From contig NZ_SPUW01000003.1 of the NCBI RefSeq assembly GCF_004959925.1, positions 434,001-498,000 of the forward strand: 64,000 nt of DNA. The letters run 5' to 3'. This stretch comes from Pseudooceanicola onchidii. GTDB lineage: Bacteria; Pseudomonadota; Alphaproteobacteria; Rhodobacterales; Rhodobacteraceae. This document shows positions 38,534 through 47,261 of the stretch, in pieces (the first letter of the stretch is position 1; the number at the start of each line of letters is the position of its first letter). The position numbers and the translations under genes are program-made. Under the pieces are notes generated by a model. It ran no database searches, was not told where the DNA came from, and saw only the letters and a list, made by a program, of their open reading frames with translations.

Positions 38534-38609
38534 GCCCCTATAGCTCAGCTGGTAGAGCAACTGATTTGTAATCAGTAGGTCCGCGGTTCGAGTCCGTGTG
38601 GGGGCACCA
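38534..38609 (+). tRNA. tRNA-Thr (anticodon TGT)
   Basis: A 76-base cloverleaf is visible, with acceptor stem GCCCCTA/TGGGGGC, D-arm AGCTCAGCTGGTAGAGC, and anticodon arm ACTGA-TTTGTAA-TCAGT with TGT as the anticodon. The T-arm reads CGCGG-TTCGAGT-CCGTG, and CCA is encoded. It lies between an ABC permease gene and a small gene on the other strand. Confidence 0.97.
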
Positions 38610-38664
38610 TGGCTTTCCGGCCTTGGCAAGATCCGGTGCTCTCCCCCATATAGCCCGTCTTCTC

Positions 38665-38829
38665 TCAGTCCTTCTTGTTCTTCTCGGCAGCCGCTTTCAT
38701 GCGGGCCAGAAGCTCGGCCTTGGGTTGCTGCTGGCCGAAGGGGTTCTTGCGCGATCCCTTGGCGTTGTGTTCCGAATGGCGGGGTTTGTTCTTGCCCTTT
38801 TGCGGGGCGCCCGATTTGCCGTAATCCAT
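38665..38829 (-). CDS. Small basic protein of 54 residues
   Basis: The frame encodes MDYGKSGAPQKGKNKPRHSE, continuing to a Lys-rich end (AAAEKNKKD). It has many Lys, Gly, Asn and Gln residues and no hydrophobic segment. The composition and ordinary codon use suggest a real small gene, possibly nucleic-acid binding. It is near the tRNA gene but on the other strand. No family name can be given with confidence. Confidence 0.6.
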   Translation of the reverse strand: MDYGKSGAPQKGKNKPRHSEHNAKGSRKNPFGQQQPKAELLARMKAAAEKNKKD

Positions 38830-38962
38830 CTGTCTGTCCCGAAGTCGGTTGATCTGCGCCTGTCATGCCGGCATTTCCCGCGTCGCCGCAAGAGGCAGGT
38901 GAGGTCGCGGCCCCGCGCGATCGGCAGATGTCTGCCCCGCATATCGGCGCCAACGGACATCT

Positions 38963-38974
38963 ATGGTATACCAT
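38963..38974. promoter_or_regulatory. Perfect palindrome ATGGTATACCAT, likely GntR-type operator
   Basis: The 12-base palindrome lies about 75 bases before the start of the alcohol dehydrogenase operon. TGGT-AT-ACCA is the kind of site used by FadR/VanR-type GntR regulators. No GntR gene is in the window. Confidence 0.5.
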
Positions 38975-39049
38975 TGCCAGCACCTTCGGTCTTTGCCTAT
39001 GGTTTCCCAGGAGAAGCGGGAGGAGGAGCCCGCGTCGAGGGAGGACATC

Positions 39050-40192
39050 ATGACAGTAACGTGCAAGGGGCTTGTTCTGCGCGAACTGGGGCTGCCTGCG
39101 CCCTATGCGGACAGCCGACCGCTGAAGCTGGAAACCGTGACGCTGGCATCGCCGAAGCCCACGGATCTTGTGGTCAAGGTGCGCGGCGGGGGGCTGTGCC
39201 ATTCGGACCTGTCGGTGATCAACGGATCGCGCGGACGGATGGTGCCGATGCTGCTGGGCCACGAAGGCGCGGGCGAGGTGGTCGAGATCGGGGCCGGGAT
39301 CGACGACGTGAAGGTCGGCGACAAGGTGGTATTCCAATTCGCGCCGTCCTGCGGGCGATGCGAGATGTGCCAGTCGGGGCGGCCGCAGATCTGCAGCGCC
39401 GCCGCCAAGGCCCGGGCCGAGGGCGGGCTGCTGTCGGGCGGCACGCGGATCACCGACGAAGACGGCGCGCCGATGTATCACCACACCGGGATCTCGTGCT
39501 TTGCCGAATATGCCGTGGTCAACCGGGGGTCGGTCGTGGTGGTGGATGACCCGATCTCGATGGTGGATGCGGCGGTCTTCGGCTGCGCGGTGATGACCGG
39601 CACGGGGGCGGTGATGAACACCGCGAAGATCCAGCCGGGCGAAACCGTTGCGATCTTCGGGTTGGGCGGCGTGGGCCTGTGCGGGATCATGGGGGCGAAG
39701 GCCTCGGGCGCCGAGGTGGTGATCGGGGTCGATCTGGAAGAGACCAAGCGCACCAAGGCGCTTGAGCTGGGGGCGACCCATGTCTTCGACGCCCGCGATC
39801 CCGAGCTGGCGACCAAGGTGGCCGATCTGACCCGGGGCGGCGTCGATTGCGCGGTCGAACTGGCGGGCGCGGTCGCGGCGATGAACGGCGCCTATGCGGT
39901 GTTGCGTCGGGGCGGGCGGCTGGTCACGGCGGGGCTGTCGCCGGCGGGGGCGCAGTTCGGCTTTGAACACGCGGACCTCGTCAGCAACGAAAAGGCGGTG
40001 ATCGGGTCCTACATGGGATCGTCGGTGCCGGTGCGTGACATCCCGCGGTTCCTGCGGATGTTCCATGCCGGGCAGCTGCCGGTGGATAGCCTGATCGACG
40101 GCTATCTTGGTTTTGACGAGGTGAACGCCGGTTTCGACAAATTGAACGAGGGCAAGGCCTTGCGCCAGATCCTCGCCCCACATGGCACCTGA
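39050..40192 (+). CDS. Zinc-dependent alcohol dehydrogenase
   Basis: The 380-residue medium-chain dehydrogenase has catalytic zinc ligands Cys50 (GLCHSDLS) and His71-Glu72 (GHEGAG). Structural zinc cysteines are at 101, 104, 107 and 115 (CGRCEMC through C115), with an NAD-binding GLGGVGLCG near residue 205. It resembles the class III-like alcohol dehydrogenases. The ATG has GGGAGG before it. The operon continues 9 bases later with an old yellow enzyme and a metallo-hydrolase, so the alcohol it oxidises is probably part of one unknown degradation route. Confidence 0.9.
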   Translation: MTVTCKGLVLRELGLPAPYADSRPLKLETVTLASPKPTDLVVKVRGGGLCHSDLSVINGSRGRMVPMLLGHEGAGEVVEIGAGIDDVKVGDKVVFQFAPSCGRCEMCQSGRPQICSAAAKARAEGGLLSGGTRITDEDGAPMYHHTGISCFAEYAVVNRGSVVVVDDPISMVDAAVFGCAVMTGTGAVMNTAKIQPGETVAIFGLGGVGLCGIMGAKASGAEVVIGVDLEETKRTKALELGATHVFDARDPELATKVADLTRGGVDCAVELAGAVAAMNGAYAVLRRGGRLVTAGLSPAGAQFGFEHADLVSNEKAVIGSYMGSSVPVRDIPRFLRMFHAGQLPVDSLIDGYLGFDEVNAGFDKLNEGKALRQILAPHGT

Positions 40193-40201
40193 GGAGACCT
40201 G

Positions 40202-41347
40202 ATGACGGTCAAGCTTTTCACCCCGCTCACCCTGCGCGGGGTCACCATCCCCAACCGCGTCGCGATCCCGCCGATGGACATGTATTGCGCCGAGGACGGG
40301 CATGCGACCGACTTTCACCGCACGCATTATGGCAAGTTCGCCTTCGGCGGCGCGGGGCTTGTCTTTGTCGAGGCGACGGGCGTGACCCGGACGGGGCGGA
40401 TCACCAACGGCTGCATGGGCATCTATTACGACAGCCACGTGGATGCTTTGCGGCCCATCACCCGGCAGATCCGCGACATGGGGTTCAAGTCCTGCCTGCA
40501 GCTGGCGCATGGTGGGCGCAAGGCCTCGACCCAACGGGCGTGGCAGGGCAACGGGCCGCTTCGCCAAGACAACATCGACGCAGGCGACGAACGCTGGCAG
40601 CCGCTGGCGCCCTCGGCCTTGCCCTTCACCGACGGTTGGGAGATGCCGAAGGAAATGACCCGCGCCGACATGGACGAGGTGCGCGATGCCTTCGTCACGG
40701 GCGTCGGCCGGGCGCTGGATGCGGGTTTCGACATGGTCGAGATCCACATGGCCCATGGCTACCTGTTGCAAAGCTTCCTGACGCCCTTGGCGAACCAGCG
40801 CACCGACGACTACGGCGGGTCACTGGAAAACCGGATGCGCTATCCGCTCGAGGTCGCACGCGCGGTCCGGGCGGCGCTGCCCGATGACGTGCCGCTGCTG
40901 TGCCGGATCTCGGCCACCGACTGGATCGACGGCGGCTGGGAGCCGGAGGACAGCGTCGTCCTGGCGCGCGCGCTGAAAGAGGCCGGGGTCGACCTGGTCG
41001 ACTGTTCCTCGGGCGGGAACATGCTGCATGGCGCGACGAATTCGAACCTCGCACGCGGGCCGGCCTACCAGGCGCATTTCGCCAAGCTGCTGCGCGAAGA
41101 GGTCGGCATCATGACCCAGGCCGTCGGTCTGATCCGTACACCGGAACTGGCCGAGCAGCTGTTGCAGGACGGGCAGACCGACCTGATCGCCATCGGGCGG
41201 CAGGCGCTGTTCAATCCCTACTGGGCGCATCATGCGGCCGAAAAGCTCGGCGTCGCCGACTGGGATGTCTGGCCGCCCCAATATGCCTGGTGGCTGTCCA
41301 AGTGGAAGCGCGGGCTGGGATCCATGGACGAGGAGCCATTGGTGTGA
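40202..41347 (+). CDS. NADH:flavin oxidoreductase of the old yellow enzyme family
   Basis: The 381-residue FMN protein is closest to the YqjM/NamA class of ene-reductases (LQLAHGGRKAS, DMVEIHMAHGYLLQSFL, NQRTDDYGGSLENRMRYPLE). The redox-tuning cysteine of YqjM (Cys26, in PMCMY) is replaced here by Asp26 in PPMDMYC, with a Cys at 29. That suggests altered flavin chemistry. It follows the alcohol dehydrogenase gene by 9 bases, and its TGA overlaps the GTG of the next gene. Confidence 0.9.
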   Translation: MTVKLFTPLTLRGVTIPNRVAIPPMDMYCAEDGHATDFHRTHYGKFAFGGAGLVFVEATGVTRTGRITNGCMGIYYDSHVDALRPITRQIRDMGFKSCLQLAHGGRKASTQRAWQGNGPLRQDNIDAGDERWQPLAPSALPFTDGWEMPKEMTRADMDEVRDAFVTGVGRALDAGFDMVEIHMAHGYLLQSFLTPLANQRTDDYGGSLENRMRYPLEVARAVRAALPDDVPLLCRISATDWIDGGWEPEDSVVLARALKEAGVDLVDCSSGGNMLHGATNSNLARGPAYQAHFAKLLREEVGIMTQAVGLIRTPELAEQLLQDGQTDLIAIGRQALFNPYWAHHAAEKLGVADWDVWPPQYAWWLSKWKRGLGSMDEEPLV

Positions 41348-42231
41348 CCACAGGGGTCGACATCGGGGCGATCCGCGTCGATCTGGTGCCCGAGGTCAAA
41401 TATCGGCTGATGCCGAAGGCGTTCCTGTTCAACGACCTGACGCAGGACGACGCGGCACGCAATGCCGACTGGCTGGGTCCGCGCCACCTGCATCCCGACA
41501 CGCTGGCGGTCGGGATGGCGTTTCAATCCGTGCTGATCCGGGCGCGGGGGCAGAACATCCTCGTCGACACCTGCAACGGCAATCACAAGCCGCGCCCTCA
41601 TGCGCCCTGGCAGCACGACATGCGGTCCCACGCCTTCCTGACCGCGCTGGCCGATCTGGGGCTGCGGCCCGAAGACATCCATGTCGTGCTCTGCACCCAT
41701 CTGCACACCGACCATGTCGGCTGGAACACGCGGCTGGTGAACGGCGCATGGGTGCCGACCTTTCCGAACGCGCGCTACGTGATGAACCGGGCCGAGTTCG
41801 ACCATTTCCACGCGCTGCTGGGGCAAGGCGGCACCCGGTTCGCGCATATCGAGGATTCGGTGCTGCCCGTGGTCGAGGCCGGGCAGGCCGATTTCGTCAG
41901 CGATACCCACGCCGTGCTGACCGAGATCGGAGAGGAGGTCTTCCTGTCGCCGTCTCCCGGCCATTCGCCCGGCCACGTCTGCGTTCACGCCAGGGCGCAA
42001 GGGGCCGAGGCGGTGATCGCGGGCGATGCGATCCACAATGCGGTGCAGTTCGACATGCCCGATCTGGTGATGCGGGCGGATTGGGATCCGGCGATGGCCG
42101 CGCGGTCGCGTCGCAGCCTGATGGAGCATTGCGCGGGCACCGGCGCCTTGCTGTGTGCGGGTCACATCCCCGACTGGTCCATCGGCCGGGTCAGCGAAGG
42201 CGGGCGGGCGTTCCGGCTGGCACCGGTTTAG
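41344..42231 (+). CDS. MBL-fold metallo-hydrolase (GTG start)
   Basis: The 295-residue protein has the zinc motif HLHTDH followed by VGWN, then a His in the PSPGHSPGH segment and an Asp in IAGDAIHN. It belongs to the branch whose members carry WVPTFPNARYVMNRAEFDHF. The GTG start overlaps the upstream TGA (GTGA), so it is translationally coupled to the old yellow enzyme. The substrate is unknown; an ester or lactone made by the two upstream enzymes is a fair guess. Confidence 0.88.
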   Translation: MTTGVDIGAIRVDLVPEVKYRLMPKAFLFNDLTQDDAARNADWLGPRHLHPDTLAVGMAFQSVLIRARGQNILVDTCNGNHKPRPHAPWQHDMRSHAFLTALADLGLRPEDIHVVLCTHLHTDHVGWNTRLVNGAWVPTFPNARYVMNRAEFDHFHALLGQGGTRFAHIEDSVLPVVEAGQADFVSDTHAVLTEIGEEVFLSPSPGHSPGHVCVHARAQGAEAVIAGDAIHNAVQFDMPDLVMRADWDPAMAARSRRSLMEHCAGTGALLCAGHIPDWSIGRVSEGGRAFRLAPV

Positions 42232-42284
42232 CTGGCCCCCGATCTAGCGGACCCCCACTGGCCGAACCCGGTCTGTCGATGCAC

Positions 42285-43748
42285 CTAGTTCTTGACCGGC
42301 ACGATCCGGCGGGCTCCGACGGGCGGGGTGCGGCGACCGCGCGGGGCGTCGGTATCCCCGATTTCGCTTGCCACCAGGAAGCCGTTGAATTCGGCGTTGC
42401 CCCGGGTGGCAATCCGGCCAGCCTCGATCGCCAGGTCGACCTCTTCGGTCTTCAGCTTCAGCCGGGTCGGGATGTCGTCCAGCCTGCGCTTCATGCCCGT
42501 CGGAACGTCGCGAAAGCTGATCAGCCCGATGAAGAACTTCAGATCCTTGCAATCCCAACCGGCCGCCGTCCCGCGCATCCGGGCCACCTGCGCCCGGCTG
42601 AGCGAACAGCGGTAATCGACCAGGTCGCGTTGCCATTTGTCCAGCTGCAGCCGCATCGCGTCGAACCCGGTGCGCGAGGCCGCCGACATGGCCGACGACG
42701 CGATCGACATGGCCAGGTTCACGCCGCCCGGTCCGCGCAGTTTTTCGGTCCAGGAATTGTCGCGCTGGACCCCCGCATCAGCGACGAGGAACAGAAGGCG
42801 CTTCATCCGGACGGCCTCGGTTTCGGTCAGTGGCGCGAAGGGAACCTGCGCCCGCGCGCGTTCGACAGCCAGGCCCGTGGTGCCGAAATTGTCGGTGATC
42901 CCGCCATCCAGCAGTTTCACATACTTGACATCCTTTGCCTGTGCATAACTTTCCAGCGCCGCCGCGTGTGCGCGCATGGCATAGGAGGCCTCGGGGTTGT
43001 ACCTGGCCGATGTCAGCCACTCAGGTTCTTGATAATCACACTTTTTCTGGTGCGCTTCGATCACGATCGGAGAGAAGACAAGAGGGAAGGCAGCCGATGC
43101 GGCAACGGCATCCGAGATCGGGAAGCTTGCCAAATCCGAACATAAGGCATCGAACGTCTCGGGCGAGAACAGAAAGGTCGTCTGGTTCGCCACGTCGCTG
43201 GCGTTGATCCAGGTCTTGATCCTTGATCGCTTGCGCAGGTCGCCGAAGGTCGCGCCGTGAAACAGCGTCTCGTCCAGGAACCGGCCGAAGGTCTTGCGCC
43301 CGTTTGCACCGCCCGAAAGGCCCTTGGCGATGGTGACCGGGTTGATCGGGCTGTTCGCCATGTATGTCTCGGCGTTCCGGGTCAGGTAGATGTCGCGGTA
43401 CCGGCTGACGCCCGCAGGTCCGTGCAGGCCGAAATAGGCCGCCGTGACCGATCCGCCCGACACGCCGGTGACCAACCGCACGTCATCGAGCAACCCGTTC
43501 GGATCGCCGGCGGAGGCGGTGGCGGCTCGGATCTCCTCCAACATGCCGTGCGCAAAGGCCGAGGCGCGCATGCCGCCGCCGGAAAATGCCAGGCCGACCC
43601 AGGTTTCGCCGCTTTGGTCCGCCACGCGATCCATATCGACCAGCGGCGCATTGGTCCCGCTGTCCAGCACCTCGTTCAAAGGCGGGTTCAGCGCGGCGCA
43701 GCCGGGCAGGGCTGCCAGCAGCGCCAGCATTTTCAAATGTGTCCGCAC
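42285..43748 (-). CDS. Patatin-like phospholipase lipoprotein
   Basis: The 487-residue protein has a lipoprotein signal (LLAALPGCAAL, lipid Cys17), so it is probably membrane-anchored and exported. Patatin motifs are present: oxyanion hole SGGGMR (56-61), nucleophile Ser97 in GVSGGS, and DGG near residue 284 for the catalytic Asp. It lies 43 bases after a sensor kinase gene in an operon with an HtrA-like protease, which suggests an envelope-stress or lipid-remodelling role. Confidence 0.87.
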   Translation of the reverse strand: MRTHLKMLALLAALPGCAALNPPLNEVLDSGTNAPLVDMDRVADQSGETWVGLAFSGGGMRASAFAHGMLEEIRAATASAGDPNGLLDDVRLVTGVSGGSVTAAYFGLHGPAGVSRYRDIYLTRNAETYMANSPINPVTIAKGLSGGANGRKTFGRFLDETLFHGATFGDLRKRSRIKTWINASDVANQTTFLFSPETFDALCSDLASFPISDAVAASAAFPLVFSPIVIEAHQKKCDYQEPEWLTSARYNPEASYAMRAHAAALESYAQAKDVKYVKLLDGGITDNFGTTGLAVERARAQVPFAPLTETEAVRMKRLLFLVADAGVQRDNSWTEKLRGPGGVNLAMSIASSAMSAASRTGFDAMRLQLDKWQRDLVDYRCSLSRAQVARMRGTAAGWDCKDLKFFIGLISFRDVPTGMKRRLDDIPTRLKLKTEEVDLAIEAGRIATRGNAEFNGFLVASEIGDTDAPRGRRTPPVGARRIVPVKN

Positions 43749-43791
43749 GTCCTGTCCCCCCGGTCAGGTGGCCCCTATCAGGTGGTCCCTG

Positions 43792-45153
43792 TCAGGCCCG
43801 GGGCAGCTTAGGCCAGAGGATTTCGATTCTGAAACCTTTTTGCGTGCTTGGAAGGTCGATCTTGGCCCCATGGCGCAGGGCGATGGCGCGGACCAAGGCA
43901 AGGCCCAGCCCGTGACCGTCCTTGTCGGCGTCGCGGTCCGCCCGGCTGAACAGGTCGAAGGGATCGAACCCCTCGGGCACGCCGGGGCCGGTGTCGGCAA
44001 CGCTCAGCCGCCAGCGGTCGGGGGTCTCGGTCAGCGCCACGGTGATCGCATCGCCGGGGGCGCAGTATTTGATCGCGTTGCCGATCAGGTTGGTCAGCGC
44101 CTGCGCCGCAAGGTTGCGGTCACCCAGGATCATCGCGCCGGGCGTGATCTGCGTGTCCAGCGTCATACCGCTGTCCTCGGCCAGCGGCGCGTAAAGCTCG
44201 GCCACCTCGTCGGTCAGGGTCGACAGGTCGACGGGGACAAGCCCGGGGCGCTGGCCACGCGCGGCCTCGGCCGAGGAGATGTCGAGCAGGCTGTCGAAGA
44301 TCCGCAGGGTCGAGGCCATGTCGGCGTCGATCTGGGCCACGGCCTCCGCGTCACCGTCCAGCGCGCCAAGCCGCTGCCGGACGCGGTTCAGCGGCGTGCG
44401 CAACTCATGCGCGATCATGTCCGACAGGCGGGTGCGGGCGCGGTCGAGCGTTTCGATCCGGTCGAGCATCTGGTGGACGTGGGCCTCCAACGCGCCGAAT
44501 TCGTCGTCGCTGCGCGGCCCCGGCAGGCGGGCCGACAGATCGCCCGCCGCCACCCGGTCGGCCAGCGCATTGACCCGGGTGATCCGGCCAAGCGTCGCGC
44601 GGCTGACCAGCCAGCCTGCCGCCAACGACAGCACGATCAGGCCAAGCGTCACCTGCCAGATCAGCGCGCGCAGGTCCGCCAAGGTCGCCAGCGCCGGGGT
44701 TTCGGCCCGCGCGGCGAGGAAGGGGAAGCCGCCGGGCAGGGTGCGCGCAACCCCACGATAGCTGACCCCGTCGACCGTGTATGTCTGCTGCGGATCGGGG
44801 GCGAAGCCGTCGTCGGTCGCGGTGATCCCTGGTGGCCAGCGCGTGGTGTTCCCGGCCAGAACGGTGCCCGCGCGATCCTGTAGCAGGTAGAGCGCGGTGC
44901 CCTCGGGCGTGGCGGCGGCGCGAAATTCGATGGCCTCGCGCAGGGCGGGGATGCGGCGCTGTTCATAGATCGCCTCGAAGCTCGCCAGATCGGCGGCCAG
45001 CAGTTCCGCCTGCCGCGTGGCCAGCGAAGCCGCCGTCACCCGGTATTGCAGCGCCATGGCGCCAAGCGACAGCAGGATGATCCCCGCCGCCACCGCGAGT
45101 GTCATGCGCAGGCTGGCGCGGGCCAGACGGGGGCGTCTAACGGGCCGGGTCAA
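43792..45153 (-). CDS. Two-component sensor histidine kinase
   Basis: The 453-residue kinase has two membrane segments (about 18-38 and 185-205) around a periplasmic sensor region, a HAMP domain, and the H-box MIAHELRTPLNRV (His249). N-box ALTNLIGNAIKY and G-boxes DTGPGVPEG and GHGLGLALV follow. The TTG at 45153 is preferred because GAAGGA lies 8 bases before it and the Arg-rich start precedes the first membrane segment. An ATG at 45105 is an alternative. It overlaps the response regulator gene by 17 bases. Confidence 0.87.
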   Translation of the reverse strand: MTRPVRRPRLARASLRMTLAVAAGIILLSLGAMALQYRVTAASLATRQAELLAADLASFEAIYEQRRIPALREAIEFRAAATPEGTALYLLQDRAGTVLAGNTTRWPPGITATDDGFAPDPQQTYTVDGVSYRGVARTLPGGFPFLAARAETPALATLADLRALIWQVTLGLIVLSLAAGWLVSRATLGRITRVNALADRVAAGDLSARLPGPRSDDEFGALEAHVHQMLDRIETLDRARTRLSDMIAHELRTPLNRVRQRLGALDGDAEAVAQIDADMASTLRIFDSLLDISSAEAARGQRPGLVPVDLSTLTDEVAELYAPLAEDSGMTLDTQITPGAMILGDRNLAAQALTNLIGNAIKYCAPGDAITVALTETPDRWRLSVADTGPGVPEGFDPFDLFSRADRDADKDGHGLGLALVRAIALRHGAKIDLPSTQKGFRIEILWPKLPRA

Positions 45154-45838
45154 AGATGTATCCTTCGCCGCGCGCCGTGTGGATCGCGGGCTGGCCAAGC
45201 GCCTGTTCCAGCTTGCGCCGCAGCCGGCCGACATGGACATCGACGACATTTGTGCCGGGGTCGAAATGCAGGTTCCAGACAGTCTCCAGCAGCTGCATGC
45301 GCGTCACGACCTCGCCTGCGTTGCGGGCGAAAAAGGTGATCAGCTCGAATTCTTTCGGGCTGACGGCGATGTGGGTCTGTCCGGCGTGGACGGTGCGGGC
45401 CTTCATCCGGATTTGCAACGCGCCAAAGGCGATCAGATCGTTGTCGAGCACCTGCATCGACTGCCGCCGCAGCAGGGCCCGCAAACGCGCGCGCAGCTCG
45501 TCCGGGTCGAAAGGTTTGGCAAGGTAGTCGTCGGCGCCCTTCTCCAACCCCTCGATCTTGTTCGCCGCGCGGCCAAGGGCCGAGACGACCATGACCAGCG
45601 CCGTCGATCCGGCGGCGCGCAGCTTGGCGATGGCGTCGATCCCGTCGCCGCCGGGTAGCATCCGGTCAAAGACGATCACGGCATATGCGCCGCTTTCGGC
45701 CTCGGTCAGCCCGTCGGCATAAGAGGTGCGCGTGACGGGTCGGGCGCCGATATCGGTGACGGCATGGGCGATGGCGTCGGCGGCAACGGCGTCGTCCTCG
45801 ACGATCAGGATCTTGGGCAGGGTCTCGGGGTTGGTCAT
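45137..45838 (-). CDS. OmpR-family response regulator
   Basis: The 233-residue protein has a receiver domain with phosphorylation Asp in VIVFDRMLPGGDG and the Lys in AKPFD, and a winged-helix DNA-binding domain (VSPKEFELITFFARNAGEVV, DVHVGRLRRKLEQ). It is encoded between an HtrA-like protease and its sensor kinase in one transcript. It probably controls this operon or envelope genes. Confidence 0.92.
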   Translation of the reverse strand: MTNPETLPKILIVEDDAVAADAIAHAVTDIGARPVTRTSYADGLTEAESGAYAVIVFDRMLPGGDGIDAIAKLRAAGSTALVMVVSALGRAANKIEGLEKGADDYLAKPFDPDELRARLRALLRRQSMQVLDNDLIAFGALQIRMKARTVHAGQTHIAVSPKEFELITFFARNAGEVVTRMQLLETVWNLHFDPGTNVVDVHVGRLRRKLEQALGQPAIHTARGEGYIFDPAR

Positions 45839-45844
45839 GGGGCC

Positions 45845-47110
45845 TCAGAACGGGATGACATCGGGGTCGATCGCATTGGCGCCGCCAAGCGGACGCAGGC
45901 GGCGACTGGCGGGATCGATCAGCACATGCAGGGTGTCCTGCCCGCGCGTGACAAGCAACAGCGTCGGCGGCGTGACCTGCGCATCGGGGCCGGGGAAGGC
46001 CGCGCCGTCGATGCGCCGGATGACATCCCCGGCGCTCAGCCCGCTGACATAGGCCGGACCGGTCTCATTGATCGTCTGAACGGTGCCATCGGGGGCGAGG
46101 GTCAGGCCCAGATCCGTGATCGGGACGGGCCCGGGGGCCGGGACAGCGCGGGCGGCACGCGGGGATGGATCATCGGCGGGCAGGGACAGGGCGAGCGTGC
46201 GGCGTTGGCCGTCGCGCAGGATCGTCAGGTCGATCGGCGGCGCGGGGGGTTGCGCCAGTGCCATGGCCATGTCGCCGGGGGTGTGCAGGGTCTGGCCTGC
46301 CGCCGACAAAAGAAGGTCACCGGCGGTAAGCCCCGCCTCGGCAGCCGCGCCGCCGACCTCGACGCTGTCGACCAGCAGGCCCTGTCTCGGCGGCTGCGAC
46401 AGCGCGCGTCCGATCGCCGGGTGGATGACGCGCAGGGCCAGGCCAAGCTGCGGGACGGGGCGCAGGCGGCCCGCGACGAAATCGGTCAGCAGATCGGCGG
46501 GGATGGCGTAGCTGAGGCCGACGTAGAACCGCGATCCGTCGGCGATGCGGGTGTTCATGCCGATCAGCCCGCCCTGAGGATCCACCAGCGGGCCGCCAGA
46601 TGAGCCGGGATTGATGGCCGCGTCGTGCTGCAAGAACCGGACCGGCACCGCAGGCAGCACCTGGCGGGTGGCCGAGACGATGCCGCGTGTCACGGTCCAT
46701 CCGGCCTCGAGCGGGGCACCGACGGCCAGCACCGGGGATCCGATGGCGGGCGGATCGACCGCCTGCAGGCCGGGACCCAGGTGCTCGTCCAGCTCCAGTT
46801 GCGCCAGATCGCGGGCCGGGTCCACGGCGGTGACGCGGGCGAGAACGCGGTGATCGTCGCGCGTGGTCAGCTGCACCTGCGTCTCGCCCGTCAAAAGGTG
46901 GTGGTTGGTCAATGCCACCCGCCCCTCGCCCCACAGCAGCGCCGAGCCGAGGAACCGGGCACCGTCGGCGCTATGGACGACCAGCGTTGCCTCAAGCGTG
47001 CGGTCGATGGCGCGATCGGTCGGGGCGTCGGCGGGCATCGCCCAAAGCGCCACCAGCACGGTCAGCAGGCTGGCAAGCGCCGCGGCGATCCAGGGGCGGA
47101 ATGGGGTCAT
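45845..47110 (-). CDS. HtrA/DegP-like serine protease with PDZ domains
   Basis: The 421-residue protein has an N-terminal membrane or signal segment (about 7-26) and a trypsin-like domain. The triad is His in ALTNHHLL (about 70), Asp in PARDLAQLEL, and Ser171 in NPGSSGGPL. Two PDZ-like regions follow (about 235-290 and 335-400). It acts in the periplasm, probably in protein quality control. It is the first gene of an operon with a response regulator, kinase and patatin lipoprotein. Confidence 0.87.
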   Translation of the reverse strand: MTPFRPWIAAALASLLTVLVALWAMPADAPTDRAIDRTLEATLVVHSADGARFLGSALLWGEGRVALTNHHLLTGETQVQLTTRDDHRVLARVTAVDPARDLAQLELDEHLGPGLQAVDPPAIGSPVLAVGAPLEAGWTVTRGIVSATRQVLPAVPVRFLQHDAAINPGSSGGPLVDPQGGLIGMNTRIADGSRFYVGLSYAIPADLLTDFVAGRLRPVPQLGLALRVIHPAIGRALSQPPRQGLLVDSVEVGGAAAEAGLTAGDLLLSAAGQTLHTPGDMAMALAQPPAPPIDLTILRDGQRRTLALSLPADDPSPRAARAVPAPGPVPITDLGLTLAPDGTVQTINETGPAYVSGLSAGDVIRRIDGAAFPGPDAQVTPPTLLLVTRGQDTLHVLIDPASRRLRPLGGANAIDPDVIPF

Positions 47111-47261
47111 GCGGCTGTCCGTCGTTTTTCGGAAGGCTTAGCGGATCGGGCGCCGCCGTTCATGTGACAAAGATCGTCATCGGGTCGCGACGCGCGGCTT
47201 TTTGCTTTGAAATCCGTCTTCTCCCCCGCAATATCGCCAAAGCTGACCCGGAGGAAACCGT

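Noticed and set aside
38534-38609. tRNA-Thr as an attachment site of an integrated element
   Set aside because: No integrase, no partial tRNA repeat and no change in gene style was seen on either side.
38471-40771. 766-codon antisense open frame across tRNA-Thr and the alcohol dehydrogenase
   Set aside because: It crosses a tRNA and a clear dehydrogenase gene, and its translation has no recognisable domain.
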